Below are positions 36,571 through 49,554 of a stretch of 64,000 nt of DNA, piece after piece. How positions within the stretch are numbered: position 1 is the first letter of the stretch; every line of letters starts with the position of its first letter. The notes under the pieces are model-generated. The model was not told the origin of the DNA. It saw nothing but the letters and a program-made list of their open reading frames with translations, and did no database searches. This DNA comes from Ananas comosus (lineage: Eukaryota; Streptophyta; Magnoliopsida; Poales; Bromeliaceae), in contig NC_033633.1 of NCBI RefSeq assembly GCF_001540865.1, positions 372,001 to 436,000 of the forward strand. Reading direction: 5' to 3'. The position numbers were made by a program, and so were the translations under genes.

Positions 36571-37138
36571 GTTATGTTATGCTAGAAATTAGAAGAGAGC
36601 CCAACAATGAAGCAAAACTAGTTCTTAGTGTTAAAGCAGAAAAAGAACAACGAATACTGCCTACTAATATAATAGTTTAAATTAAATATACGGGAAAAGA
36701 AAAGGAAAACTCGTCCTGTTCTCCAACCAACTCGAATCACGTACGTGACGTACGTCGGATTCAATCGCTCTTATTATCCAAAAGTAAGATTTTATTCGTA
36801 AGAAATCCGGGCCTCAATTTAACAAACACGGCCCAAATATAAAACTTTTCTCGACGGCCCAATTGGATTCAGGCCCGATCTAACAGGTCTTTAGATTTAC
36901 ATCCGACAAATCTATTTTTATTTTTATTTTTTAATCTCTCACTGAGAGTCTGAGATACCGAATGCACCCCACGACAAAGTGACAAACAGATGGCCACCCG
37001 AACCCATAACCCGAAGTTCTTTTTTAAAATAAATAAATAATCCCAGAAAATAATAAAGCCACCCTGGCTCCAGTGGAGTCTTGTCCTTGTCCGGTCCCTG
37101 TGGTAGGTAGTGGTACCAATTTGGATCGCATTTCGGCG
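36571..37138. other. Promoter region of PP1 gene
   Basis: About 570 bp between the GLOX fragment and the PP1 start codon. No clear TATA box. It presumably holds the PP1 promoter and leader. Confidence 0.4.
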
Positions 37139-40098
37139 ATGGCGGCGGGGGGGCAGGGGATGGATCCGGCGGTGGTGGACGACGTAATCGGGAGGCTGGT
37201 GGAGGTGCGGTCTGGCAGGACCGGCAAGCAGGCCCAGCTGTCCGAGTCGGAGATCCGCCAGCTCTGCCTCGCCTCCCGCGACATCTTCCTCGCCCAGCCC
37301 AACCTCCTCGAGCTCCAGGCCCCCCTCAAGATCTGCGGTTAGCTCTCACCAACCACCTCCTCCCCCCCCTATCTCTCTCTCTTCTCCTTTTTTATTCTCT
37401 CGTGATTGAGTTTTTACGATCTGTTAGATAAATTTAAGGGGAAGTTGTTGGTTTGGGGGACTAGGAATTTGGAATCAGAAACCGAAAAAAGGGAAAAAAA
37501 AAGAAGAAGAAGAAGAAGTTGAAAGTTAGTTGATTTAGTTTTCTGATCGTAAGCATTGAGAAAAAACACACACAAAAAAAGAGAGGCTTTTTTTATAATT
37601 TATGTGCCTCGTGTGTATATTCTGTTAGATTTATTTATGTTAGTGAGGATCATATGCTGAAAGGGTAGTTGTAACAAGCATTTTTTGTTATCATTCGACG
37701 GAAAAGGGCATTCCTTGTTGAGTTTGGTATGCTGAAAGAAATGCTAACAAGCGAAATTGCAGGGCATGTAGAATCTTTGTTAAAGTGGAAATTATACAAA
37801 TTGTTGAAGTCGAGAAGCACTTCGATGTATCGTGTTTTCATCGCATTATTTTAATGCTGCAAGACAATGTAGAATGGCTCTTGGCGATCGGTCTTTATGC
37901 GACTGAATGGAAGTTAGAAAACATCATAAAAATGTGTACTGTTTGGAACATTGCGGTTCCATTCAAATAATTGATAAGAAACAATCATTCTCGTGCAAAT
38001 TTGGGCTAGAGCTAGTTGAGATTAATTGAGTAGAAACGATGTTTCAAATTTGTAGTAGGTGTAAGCCTTTTCGCTACAGTTTGGATGGTTAAGTTTGCAA
38101 ATTTTTGTGATTTCGGCCATGTTTGGATGCATCAGCAATCTTATTCAGGATATCTCTTTGATTTGTGCAAGAAGTATGTAGTATTTGGTAAATGAGTGGT
38201 GTGATCACATGTCTAGAATGAATACCATATTCAGCGTTTAAGTTATTTTATAAGAATAAGAAAAATCATTTCGTGGGTGAAATATGTTATGCTACTAAAT
38301 CGTGATGACAATGCATTTCAAGGAGCAAAAAATCAAGCTTCTAGATTCTAATCACTTAAGAAAATCTTCATACAAAATAGGTTGTCATTGAATATCCTAT
38401 TCCGACATCCAAACAGAGCCAGTTGATCTTTGTTTGTTACTCATAAAGAGACAGATGTCTTGACCCATATGTGATCTTACGACTTGGGATTGGGCAAATG
38501 TGCATAATTCTATCCTCGCATGCCGAGAGACTATTTCTCACTATCTGAACTCATGAGTTGACCTTTTGTTCTTCTCTAACAGCCCTTTGTATTCACTGCT
38601 TCAGAGAAGCTTTCACATTCCTTGAAGTGGTACAATTATAATATGCAATGTTTTCCTTGGTTATTTTCAGTATGAAGACGGGTAGTGTTTTGGAAGAATT
38701 TATTCTTATCACATTGTCTGCTTTGTCATAATCAGATTGGTTAGTAGTATTCGCTATGAATTCCTGAGTACTTCTTTTATTAGTGCATACAAGGATATAA
38801 TTGGGCTTTGCAAATTATTTCCATGCTATGACATTTTGAATGCATTGGTTGGTCAGCCACCAAATTTTTCGGCTTAATAAGAAAAAGTTTTCTTTTTTTT
38901 TTTTTTTAATATACATTCTGACTATCATCATCTATACTTTGTTAGTTGTCCCAACATTTTATTACTTTTCAGGTGATATTCATGGCCAGTACAGTGACCT
39001 GTTAAGGTTGTTCGAATATGGGGGTTTCCCACCTGAAGCCAATTATTTGTTCTTAGGCGATTATGTAGATCGGGGAAAGCAAAGCTTAGAAACAATATGT
39101 CTACTTCTTGCATACAAAATCAAGTACCCAGAGAACTTTTTCCTTTTGAGGGGAAATCATGAATGTGCTTCAATAAATAGAATATATGGATTTTATGATG
39201 AATGTAAGCGGCGATTTAATGTGAAACTGTGGAAAATCTTCACCGATTGCTTTAACTGTCTCCCTGTTGCTGCCCTAATTGACGATAAAATCCTATGCAT
39301 GCATGGCGGCCTTTCTCCTGATTTATCTAACTTGGATCAAATAAAGACTTTGACTAGACCAACTGATGTACCGGACACGGGTTTATTATGCGATTTGCTT
39401 TGGTCAGATCCTGGTAGAGACATTCATGGTTGGGGAATGAATGATAGAGGAGTTTCTTACACTTTCGGCGCAGATAAAGTCTCCGAATTTCTGTCAAAGC
39501 ATGATCTTGATCTTGTTTGTCGCGCACACCAGGTTAGAAGATATAGTTTCTTTACTTCATATTCCTACAAAATCATCTATTTACATGTATACCCATACAA
39601 AATCTGAATTTTCAGACATACCCCTTGTAAAATGCAGTTCATTATGGATTGCCTTATCTTAAGTTGGGGCACCATCAAATTCATGAGTGGTGTTCATTTT
39701 TGTGGAAAATGCTGTTGAAGAGCGTCAGTTTTGTTACTATAAGGTTTATGTATGAGAAGAATTTTGGAATGGCTTATATGAAAGTTCAGATTTTGCAGGG
39801 ATATGTCTGTAAATAGATAATTTGCACGGTTATATATGTTAGTATATATACTACGTTTTGTATTTTTAATTTTTTCTTTAAATATATTCAGGTATTTATG
39901 TAATTGCAGGTTGTGGAGGATGGTTATGAATTTTTTGCTGATAGGCAACTAGTAACAATATTTTCAGCTCCTAATTACTGTGGTGAATTTGATAATGCCG
40001 GTGCAATGATGAGTGTTGACGAAACTTTGATGTGCTCTTTCCAAATTCTCAAGCCTGCCGAGAAGAAGCCAAAATTTGGCATGTCAACAAGAATATGA
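37139..40098 (+). CDS. Serine/threonine protein phosphatase PP1 catalytic subunit (TOPP)
   Basis: PP1 catalytic subunits dephosphorylate Ser/Thr in many nuclear and cytosolic complexes, with targeting subunits giving specificity. Three exons join in frame: 37139-37337, 38973-39532 and 39910-40098, giving 315 residues (plant TOPPs 305-330). The metal-binding motifs are all present: GDIHGQ (residues 67-72), GDYVDRG (95-101), RGNHE (126-130) and HGG (177-179). Near the end is [19 protein letters not shown], then [11 protein letters not shown]. The first intron interrupts the GDIHG glycine, a common PP1 position. An in-frame GTG at 37073 is ignored; the ATG at 37139 gives the usual short N-terminus ([17 protein letters not shown]). 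A possible 3' UTR intron starts near 40129. Which TOPP paralogue this is cannot be told. Confidence 0.96.
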
Positions 40099-41840
40099 CA
40101 GTGAAGGCACCTGATTTTGTATTGCCGGTATGTTACACATGTATACATCTTTTGGCCATCTGTTAATGTAGTTAACACCTTTTCTGTGAGAATATTAGTA
40201 TTTGTACGGTGCTTATGTCAATGTCATGATTCAAAAATCTAGATGGAATATTTGTTTCACCTCGTCTGTTATGTGCTGGCCTTCACAAGCACACTTATAA
40301 AGAGAAGTAAGCGACATGTTAGTGGACTAAAATTTTCCTAACACACGAATTTCATCCATATTACTTTACAAAGTCTTTCTGTTATCATGCTTGATGGTCT
40401 GTGTTTGCTTATTTTCAACTATGTTTTGCATATCAAGTTATATATATTGTTCCATAGAACTGAAGGCAGTAAAGATGTGAGAGCAAGACAGAGTTGATGC
40501 AGTTCTCGAGCTTGCCTCCTTCTATTGAGCAGAATCAAACTACTGCTGACCTCAAACTCCAGCTCCAAATCCTGGATCCAAGCTGGATTTACTAATTATC
40601 TTAGCGGCAAGATCTCCTGAACAGTATGATCCTATTAAAAAACTCAATATGCATGTTAGTGTTCACAGAAGTTTTGCAATGTTGGAGTATGCTGCTTGAG
40701 ATGATTTTGTTCTAGAACAAAACCAAGGTCAAGGTGGCCTTTTCTGAGCAAAATGCGAGGTATTCATGAACAGTTGGTTCTTTCACAACCCTAGGTGAAA
40801 CATGTGGCGTTAAACAGACAACATGTATTAGTAGAAATTTATTTTAATTGATAAAAGTACACAGATGTTATTTTGACCACATAACACCACGGTTGTTTGA
40901 TTTCAGAAATCAACTGTCAGAATCAACCATTCCTGTCAAAAAGTTAAAAAATGTTATGTCTGGTAATTTACATAAAATTTAGAGAGTTATCATAATCAAA
41001 TGGTCAGGTCAAAAGCTACTGAAGTGCAGGTAACCATTTCGAAATGCTCTATGATTCAGGTATGTTCTGTACCTTTTTTGTGACTATTATGATTTAGCTA
41101 AGGATAGTACCTTGTAACAGCAAACTTCAATTACAATAGTGACTCACAAGACTAGAAGAAAATTTTTACCATTTTAGACACCACATAATAATCACATAAG
41201 GCATGATTTTACTGCTTCCAAATCTTGCATTTTTCTCATCCTTTCTCCAGTTTTTGCGCGCCTTTCTGAAAGAAAATTTTCTTTTGTCAGGCTGCTATAT
41301 AATTTTACACCCGAAGACAACATGCATGCAGAGGTTTGCGAACTGCAGAATTTTACATCAAATGAGGTGTCATCAGCGAACGAAGTAATTTCGCTTCGGC
41401 GACCCTAAAGGGATATCGAGAGCAATTCATTTTCGGATAGCAAATGATTTAGTTTTTCTTTTTCCCTTTTGCTTTTTCGAACTGTGCTGCAGCCTGCATG
41501 TGTATATACTTATCCTGTGCATTTTGTTTCGTTGGAGTAATGCTGCAACCTCATAAATGTTTCTGAAAATACAGTTGATAAGTCAACTTTCCATATTCGT
41601 AAGCTCATTGTTGGTCGCCTTTTCATACTCGATATCTACTGCAGGTATCGTGCCAGATATCGGAGAAGCTAAATCACTAGCGAATCACTGCATTAGGTTT
41701 TCTGATTTATCAACTGCATTCTTATCTTCTAAGACTCAAAAAGCTTCACTCTTTTGTTGACTAGAAAAACCTATCAGTCCAAGATAAAGATCATCATGGA
41801 TAGGATAACGAAAAGCCCATATTTGGATCATCTAAACATT
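40099..41840. other. PP1 3' region and intergenic DNA
   Basis: Probably includes the PP1 3' UTR, possibly spliced (donor-like GTATGT near 40129, acceptor-like region near 40456). No further gene recognised. Confidence 0.4.
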
Positions 41841-41844
41841 ATTG

Positions 41845-43482
41845 TACCATGCCGTTTGCTATGAAGCTTGTATTCTGTTTCCGGATGTTAAACATGACAA
41901 CTTTTGAAAGGTTTGGATATGGTTATTTTAATGTGCTGATATTTTGATGATACAAGAGTATAGGATTGGTTGTGAATGAGAATTTCATCTTGCTTGAGTT
42001 TGGTTGAAAAGATGTACAAATCATATTTATTAATTATTAAATTGCCTATTCTTGAGTTATGTCCATGGTGTAATCGTAACTATCAAGGTCCCATAAGGCA
42101 ATAACACTCCTCATGGTGTAAGCGTAACTATCAAGGTCCCATAAAACACTCCTAGTGGGCAGATGAGATGGATTGAACATTTACTTTATTAGTGGTGATT
42201 GTTGAAACATAAACATGTGACTAAAATACGGGTCTTTGAATGATGAAATTAATCTTCAGTGCTCCATTTTATTTTATACATGAAGAATCATTCTGAGCTT
42301 GGGAATACGGCATTAGAAAATGACTCGAGCCTAGTGATTTCCATGGTCATTGCGCGCGTTAAACAAAGCTATCATCTCAGTAGAGAATGGTAGTATCTAA
42401 TTGATTACGTGAATGACGTATGAATTCAACTCTCTTATTCAAAAAAAAAAAAGAAAAAGAAAAAGAAAAAGAAAAGTTGATATTATATTTTTTTTAAATA
42501 ATTCAAAAGGATGCTCACTAACAGACTTTTATGAAAGAAGACTAAATAGAAAAGAGGAAAAAGTTGAATATTTTTAAGATTATATGAAAATTCAATAATT
42601 TGAAAACCTGGTCAATAAGACCGGTTTGATCGTGATTGAGTGTATAAAGTGATTTGATACAATCTTTTAAATCGGATAAGTAAAAAAGTCACTTTGAACC
42701 ATTTGAACCAATGAGCTGGTCCAATCTTATTTAAACCGGCCGGATTTTTTGATCAAATTATACTAAAATTCAACAACTTAAAATCAACTTAATTAGCTGA
42801 TTTTATTTTCTGCTAGCATAAATTAATTTTCTAAAAAGTAAAAATTTGAAAACTTATATTTACTTAATTTGGTCTAAAAATTAAAATTTTATAATTAAGT
42901 ATGATACAAAAATAATAATTTGTGTATATTTTTTATATAATAAAATTAAAAGTAATAACTAAATAATTATGATGTCTTGCTGGCCACCATCGTCTATTAA
43001 CAGTCAATTATATCTCTTCTTTCGAGTAAAAGGTATAATAAAAATATTTTTTATTAATTATGATGGGACGGGTGAATTCAAGAAAAATAATCTGATTACT
43101 CGATGATGTCATATCAATAATATAACTAATACATTTTAGATTCTTTTCCTCACGAAGCCAAGAAAAAAAAGACAATGCAATTATAAAGTGGGGCGATACA
43201 ATTTTTTAAACTAAATAAGTAAAAAATCACTTTGAAACATTTGAACCGATGAACTGGTCCAATTTTTATTAAACCAACCAAACTTTTTGATCAAATTGTA
43301 TTAAAATTCAATGGCTTAAAATCTACTCAGTTGATTTTATTTTCTATTAGCATAGATTAATTTTATAAAAAATAAAATTTGAAAATTTATATTTACTTAA
43401 TTTGGTCTAAAAATTAAACTTTTATAATTAAGTATGATAAAAAATAATAATATATGATTATTTTTTATATAATAAAATTGGG
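41845..43482. repeat. Segmental duplication, unit 1 left part
   Basis: Starts near TTGTACCATGCCGTTT and matches 49873-50232 plus 54146-54720 over most of its length. The pieces are split in the other copy by a 3.9-kb insertion. The AT-rich part at 42600-42975 is itself repeated at about 43185-43482. Confidence 0.75.
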
Positions 43483-44530
43483 AAGTGTCGCTTGTTGGGG
43501 AGCAAAGCCTCCATTATAACTTTAGTGCTTGGACAGCTTGCAAATAAATGATCAGCTTTTCGGTAATTCCAAACAAAAAACACAATTTTCCTCTCCACTC
43601 CATCCCCTTTTTAATAGAATATCTTTAGTAGGTAATTTTCTCTTCAAAAGTAGTCAACTAAAGATCTTTACTTTTAGGGAGGGCTCGAACCTTCCATATA
43701 TGATAAAAGCTCTTATTTCGAACACTGCTATCATGTAGGAAGACGTACATCGACTTGACTGAGAACTTTTCCGACCTATCCCATCTCCACTTTACCGTAT
43801 CCGGTCTGTTTGGTGTCAGTGACTCCAAAAAAGTCTCTTTAAATTTCAGCATCAAATCTGTGTCTTGCGGGACGGAAGGAAAAATCTCAGACAGTATCTT
43901 ACTCCAGTTCCATCTGTTCCTTCCCCAACACTCCACTACCATGAGATTCTTTCTCACTGCCATATCGTAGATTCGGGAGAATACAGTTCTCAAGGAAGCG
44001 TGATCATTTCAAATGTCCGTCCACAACCTAACTAATTGCCTATTGCCAACAAAGTAAGATACGTACACTATATTTAAAAATTCCTGTGCTTTTAATACGC
44101 TCCTCCATCAAACAGAATGCGGTCTGAAGGACACTCCTTCTTTAAGCGGTATCCTTCTTGTGTAATAAATATCTTTTAGTAAAGGCCCCCAAATATGGTT
44201 TCTATCAGTAAAGAACCTTCATCATCATTTAGCTTGTAGGGCTAAATTCATGTTATTTAAATTTAGCACTCATAGTCCTCCCTCTTTTTGGTTTTAGCAA
44301 ATTACCTTCCACCGAACCAAACAGTGACCACCTACTACATATCCTTCTCCTCGCCAAAAAAACGCCCTCCTTAAAGCTTCTATCCGGTAAGTAACCCATT
44401 TAGGTGCCCTAAAAATCGAGAAAAAGTAAAGTGGCAAATTCGCCAATACCGAGTTGACTAGCACCAACCTCCCTCCTCGAGATAGGAGTTTCGTTTGCCA
44501 CCATTCAACTTTTTTCGCTACTTTATCTAT
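43483..44530 (-). pseudogene. LINE (non-LTR retrotransposon) reverse transcriptase fragment
   Basis: Reading the minus strand from 44520, the frame VAKKVEWWQTKLLSRGGRLV followed by LVNSVLANLPLYFFSIFRAP and WRGEGYVVGGHCLVRWKVIC is the end of a plant LINE reverse transcriptase domain. Further on (43993 to 43658), WRWDRSEKFSVKSMYVFLHD and FYHIWKVRALPKSK are the start of the zf-RVT domain. Several stops and frameshifts interrupt it, and the 5' part of the element is missing. The related duplicated segment at 54665-54700 lacks the LINE, so it inserted after the duplication. Confidence 0.75.
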
Positions 44531-44661
44531 TAGTTATGATGTAATGCTGACCACTCAAAGGCTTGAAAGATTACGCAATTTTTATATAAATTATGGTATG
44601 CAAGGAAAAGATTTTGTGGATAAACGTCTCGTCTCATCAACAAACATATAGGCACATGTTT

Positions 44662-47062
44662 CAACATGTTACAATTCGTAAGGGTAATATGGAAAAATAA
44701 ATACAAGCCAATTACCAAATTTGTTCAACCCTACACAATTATTTGTTTCCTTGTTAATTTTGTTACTTACCAAATTAGATAGTGCTAATTTGATAAGTAA
44801 TAAATCTTTATAAAATTGAATTTAAAAATCAATTTGAGCTTAATTGTGTAAAGGGTAATTCTGTGCGGGCTTCACTTTCCATCGGAGTGAAGTCGACGAT
44901 CTACGCATCGTCTGGATTACTTGCCGATTCCTCCCTAAGATTTCGACGCCATCAATGTCGGCAATGGACATGGATTTTTCTCTCAACAAAAAAAAAAAAG
45001 AAAAAGAAAAATAGCTTCGGAGAAGATGATTGTGGCCTGGGTGAAAACTTTCCATCAGAGTAAATGAGATATTTTACAAAGATGGTATGTTATGAGAGTG
45101 AAAATTTACCAAAATGCTCTCATTGCAAAGGAAATTTTTTTTGCCCTTGTTAAAAAGGTGACCGGTACCGATGGCATCAAGTACCTGTCACCCTCTTTTA
45201 AAAGATGTAGAGCAATACTCCTATACACCAAAAAGATCTTGATCCTTAAAATTTTTTAAATGAATGGTGAAAATTTTTTTTAGTTAAGAGGGTGGCTGGC
45301 TTTTGTTGTCTTAGGTACCAGTCACCCTCCTACCAAGGACAAACTATTTCTCATATATAAAATTAGTATAAAGGGCTCTTTTATAAATTTTTATTTTCTT
45401 TTCCATAATGCCCCTCTAGTAATTATAAAATATTTCATTCAATTTTTGGAAAGTTTTCACTGACAGTCATCTTCTCCGAAGCTTTTTTTTTTTTTGTTGA
45501 GAAAGAAATCCATGTCCATTTTTAAGTCATAAATCATTTAAATTTCCCATCGACAAATTCCTCTTTCTCTTCTATCTACACTTAAAATTTTTAAGTCATA
45601 GATCATTTTTTCCAACTTCCTCTTCCATCTTTTAAATTTCCCATTGACGGCAACTCATCTTCCTCTAAACCCATTTCTCTTTTTTTTTTGGGTTGAGAGA
45701 GAAGCCTTTAATTTAAATAACAAATAAAAGTTATGCTTATAAATACAGCATAATTTACAATTTAAAATAAATTAATATATTTGAAATTTCATGTAATTTT
45801 AATATCAAATTAACAATTTGAATTGAAATATACTATTCATTTAAACATAAATTTTTCATTCTAAAAATTAAAATTAAAATTAAAATTGAATTTAATATAC
45901 ACAATTATAATGTTTAAGCTCAAATTGATTTTTAAATTCAATTTTATAAAGGTTTATTACTTATCAAATTAGCACTATTTAATTTGGTAAGTAACAATAT
46001 TAAATAAGGAAACAAATATTTGTGTAGGGTTAATCAAATTTAGTAATTAGCTTGTATTTGTTTTTCTATATTTGTGCTAATTATCAAATTAGCACTATTT
46101 AATTTGGTAAGTAACAATATTAAATAAGGAAACAAATATTTGTGTAGGGTTAATCAAATTTAGTAATTAGCTTGTATTTGTTTTTCTATATTTGTGCTAA
46201 TTATCAAATTAGCACTATTTAATTTGGTAAGTAACAATATTAAATAAGGAAACAAATATTTGTGTAGGGTTAATCAAATTTAGTAATTAGCTTGTATTTG
46301 TTTTTCTATATTTGTGCTAATTATCAAATTAGCACTATTTAATTTGGTAAGTAACAATATTAAATAAGGAAACAAATATTTGTGTAGGGTTAATCAAATT
46401 TAGTAATTAGCTTGTATTTGTTTTTCTATATTTGTGCTAATTATCAAATTAGCACTATTTAATTTGGTAAGTAACAATATTAAATAAGGAAACAAATATT
46501 TGTGTAGGGTTAATCAAATTTAGTAATTAGCTTGTATTTGTTTTTCTATATTTGTGCTAATTATCAAATTAGCACTATTTAATTTGGTAAGTAACAATAT
46601 ATTAAATAAGGAAACAAATATTTGTGTAGGGTTAATCAAATTTAGTAATTAGCTTGTATTTGTTTTTCTATATTTGTGCTAATTATCAAATTAGCACTAT
46701 TTAATTTGGTAAGTAACAAATATTAAATAAGGAAACAAATATTTGTGTAGGGTTAATCAAATTTAGTAATTAGCTTGTATTTGTTTTTCTATATTTGTGC
46801 TAATTATCAAATTAGCACTATTTAATTTGGTAAGTAACAATATATTAAATAAGGAAACAAATATTTGTGTAGGATTAATCAAATTTAGTAATTAGCTTGT
46901 GTTTGTTTTTCTATATTTGTGCTAATTATCAAATTAGCACTATTTAATTTGGTAAGTAATAATATTAAATAAGGAAACAAATATTTGTGTAGAATTAATC
47001 AAATTTAGTAATTAGCTTGTATTTGTTTTTCCATATTATCCTTACGAATGGTAACCTGTTGA
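44662..47062. mobile_element. Large foldback element with asymmetric arms
   Basis: The left arm (44662 to about 45076) is an inverted copy of the outer parts of the right arm (about 45427-47062). Both ends read CAACATGTTAC / CAACAGGTTAC inward, followed by ATTCGTAAGG(G/A)TAATATGG, and both carry the CTTCGGAGAAGATGA block nearer the centre. A second, inner inverted pair surrounds TCACCCTC near 45180-45330. The left arm has one copy of a 120-bp unit; the right arm has nine. The paralogous site at about 54903-54918 lacks the element. No protein is encoded. Confidence 0.75.
45960..47040. repeat. 120-bp minisatellite, nine copies
   Basis: Tandem units start near 45961, 46081, 46201, 46321, 46441, 46561, 46683, 46804 and 46924. 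Five central copies are identical over 120 bp. The later ones carry 1-2 bp insertions (ATATTAAAT for ATTAAAT) and single changes. Each unit contains TTATCAAATTAGCACTATTT and GTGTAGGGTTAATC. Confidence 0.95.
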
Positions 47063-47224
47063 GCAGGTGACCACTATGCAAAAGACAATTTCGCATCTAA
47101 AATATGAACAGCTAGATTTAATCTAGTCGGTGTATTGAAATATTCCTCAAAGATGTATCATTACCGTCTATTTAAAAAATTTTAAAGGTTAACATTTGTT
47201 TGGTGCATAGGAGTGTCCCAAATA

Positions 47225-47713
47225 GAGATGTCAACGGGTCGGATTCGGGGCGGATTTTTAAAAACCCGAACCCGAACCCGACTCCAAACCCGAGACCCGA
47301 ACCCGAACCCGAACCCGACGGATTTTAAAAATCCATATCCAAACCCGAACCCGACCAAAAATCCGAAACCCGAACCCGAACCCGAACCCGAAAATTTGAA
47401 CCCGAAACAATTATTTCTTTTTTCAATATTTCAAAATATATTATATTAAATTTAAAATTTTAAAATACAAATTCAAATATAACATCAAATTTTTATATAT
47501 ATATATTATATATAATACAAAATAAATTCGGATTCGGGTCGGGTTCGGGTTCGGGTCGGATACAATCAAAATCCATATCCGAATCCATATCCGTCGGGTT
47601 TTTATTTTTTATATCCATATCCAAATTCATATCCATATCCATCGGATATATCTGTTTCATTCGGGTTCGGGTTCGGATAAAATTTCGGGTATCCATACCC
47701 ATTGACATCCCTA
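47225..47713. mobile_element. MULE-like hairpin element with (CCCGAA)n arms
   Basis: A 489-bp element beginning GAGATGTCAACGGG and ending CCCATTGACATCCCTA, with inverted arms rich in CCCGAA / TTCGGG repeats. It is flanked by a perfect 10-bp duplication GTCCCAAATA (47215-47224 and 47714-47723). The TSD length fits the Mutator superfamily. It ends 158 bp before the TATA box of lectin gene 1. Confidence 0.75.
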
Positions 47714-47871
47714 GTCCCAAATAATCGCGGCCAAAGGATGTGACACCCGTCATCATCGAGAAACATCATTCATTTTACTCGATCACCCCATTTAACCACA
47801 ATTAATCTCATGTTAATTACCTCCCAAATCCTTGCAGTAAAAAGTAATTAACCCCCCCTTCTCGCTCCATG

Positions 47872-47878
47872 TATAAAT
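47872..47878 (+). promoter_or_regulatory. TATA box, lectin gene 1
   Basis: TATAAAT, 79 bp before the start codon. The surrounding block (CTCCATGTATAAATGGAGGAT, then CTAGCCATGTCAAGGCAAT) is also found before lectin gene 2, so the core promoter was copied with the gene. Confidence 0.75.
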
Positions 47879-47950
47879 GGAGGATGTAGCTAGCCATGTC
47901 AAGGCAATAAGTACTATATATCACTACTGTTTGAGCTAGCTCACGCCACA

Positions 47951-48445
47951 ATGTCTCCGCAGCTCTCCGTCGTCGTCGTCGGCCTCCTCGTTTCCTCGGC
48001 CGTTTTCGGCTTCTGTAGCGCGAGATATATCCTCTACACAGACGATATACTCGTCGGAGGCCAATCCCTCACCAACGGGAAATTCAAATTCACCATGCAG
48101 AGGGACTGCAACCTGGTGCTGTCTGACGACTCCGCGTCTGCCATCTGGGAGTCGGAGACGAATGGCCAGGGGACGAGCTGCTATGTCAAGATGCAGTCGG
48201 ACGGCAACCTCGTCATCTACGACAATCACGAGGCCAAGTGGGCCTCCGGCAACGTGGGAATGGAAAGCAGCTACGTCTGCATTCTCCAGCGCGACCGCCA
48301 GGTCGTCGTCTACGGCCCCCAGCTCTGGTCCACCGCGCGTGCCGCCGATACTCCCGGGGTCCTCATATCTGCGAACTCCACCGACACTGCCACGCGCAAG
48401 GAATCGAACGCTACTCCGGATATGGCCATCGTTATTAATAACTAG
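47951..48445 (+). CDS. GNA-type mannose-binding lectin, two sites altered
   Basis: A single-exon, 164-residue precursor of the Galanthus nivalis agglutinin (B-lectin) family, which are secreted or vacuolar beta-prism lectins binding mannose with the motif QxDxNxVxY three times. A signal peptide covers residues 1 to about 24 (ends GFCSA). The three sites are: QRDCNLVLS (residues 50-58, final Tyr replaced by Ser), QSDGNLVIY (82-90, intact) and QRDRQVVVY (113-121, Asn replaced by Gln). The conserved disulfide pair is Cys53 and Cys77; an extra Cys lies at 110. The C-terminal tail has two possible N-glycosylation sites (NST, NAT) and is likely a removed propeptide. It shares promoter and overall sequence with the second gene at 56177. 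Reduced sugar-binding valency is an inference. Confidence 0.92.
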   Translation: MSPQLSVVVVGLLVSSAVFGFCSARYILYTDDILVGGQSLTNGKFKFTMQRDCNLVLSDDSASAIWESETNGQGTSCYVKMQSDGNLVIYDNHEAKWASGNVGMESSYVCILQRDRQVVVYGPQLWSTARAADTPGVLISANSTDTATRKESNATPDMAIVINN

Positions 48446-48472
48446 TGGTGCAAGAGGAAGCTTTTGTTTTCA

Positions 48473-48510
<38 letters not shown>

Positions 48511-49240
48511 TTGCTTATCAAAATACTTTGTATTTGGTGGGGAATTTGTCATACAACTCAAGGGCTAGTTTGGTTTTCAAATAGAAAATTGTTTGGGCAT
48601 ATGTTAACGAAGATTTAGAGAGTATATATGTAAAACAAAAGGAATTAAAGAAATTAAAAGATAAGATTTTTTTTTGCCTTAAACTAAAAAGTTTATTTGG
48701 GGTTATCAAAAAAGGAATTGGTATTACCAAAGTAAATTTTACTATCATTACATTAAAAGAATTCAAATTTTGGCTAGATTGGATATGTCTATCACGATAT
48801 CAAAACTTGTTTGGACAATATCAACTCTTTGTGACAAAAATGGGAAAGAAGGTTTTGGCCTCCAAGAGAGCTGACGAGTGGTCGTGTCCAGATTGTATTG
48901 GGCTCATGCACAGATTCGTCGTGTGTAACGTACTTGGTCTGATGTTGGGTCGCATTGAGTCCAAAAGTCCATTGGACTTAACTGGGCTAAGCTAGATGTA
49001 GTGGACTTTTCCAAAGCCCAAACTTAGTTCCCTCGATGAATCTAATTTTGTACTCTTTTTATTTGATACGTAAATGTTTCTATGGTACTAATAGAAATGT
49101 GCATGCAACAAGCCTTTTATAAAATTAAAAAATAATAATAATAAAATTTAAGAAAGATAGCTTTAATTATTAGTGAATTTTTTTAAAAAAATATTTGATT
49201 ATAATCATCCAATTTGATAGAAAAACAGAAAAGATTTGAT
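48446..49240. other. 3' flank of lectin gene 1
   Basis: 3' UTR followed by a TA run (48477-48508). From about 48520 to 49230 the DNA matches 62900-63530 (shared TTTTCAAATAGAAAATTGTT and AAGAGAGCTGAC(G/A)AGTGGT), so it is a duplicated flank. No gene is seen. Confidence 0.6.
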
Positions 49241-49244
49241 TACC

Positions 49245-49505
49245 ATCCCTGCCGGCATGACCTGGACAGAGCTTAAGGGCCAAGCTGGGCCTCTCCTTTC
49301 AGCCCCGACGGCCTGACCCGATATGGCCCGAAACCGGCCTGGGCTGCATGACATAACCTGCTTGGACCATGCGAGTTGGGCCAGCAAAGGCCTTGGGGTA
49401 GGATCTTCGGTGAGAAGGGCCAGCCCTTCTCCCCGGGAGATTTCCTCCTAGACCTTGGGAGGAAGTTTTTGGTCCAACGCTTAATTTTTTTTTCAAAAAA
49501 ATTAA

Positions 49506-49554
<49 letters not shown>

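Noticed and set aside
37073..37138. N-terminal extension of PP1 starting at a GTG
   Set aside because: Not an ATG, and PP1 proteins start close to the chosen Met.
45960..47040. CRISPR-like array
   Set aside because: Units are contiguous 120-bp tandem copies without variable spacers, in a plant genome.
47250..47400. (CCCGAA)n as telomere-like repeat or Asn-Pro repeat protein
   Set aside because: The repeat is CCCGAA, not the plant telomere CCCTAAA, and it is mirrored at 47525-47690 within an element with target duplications.
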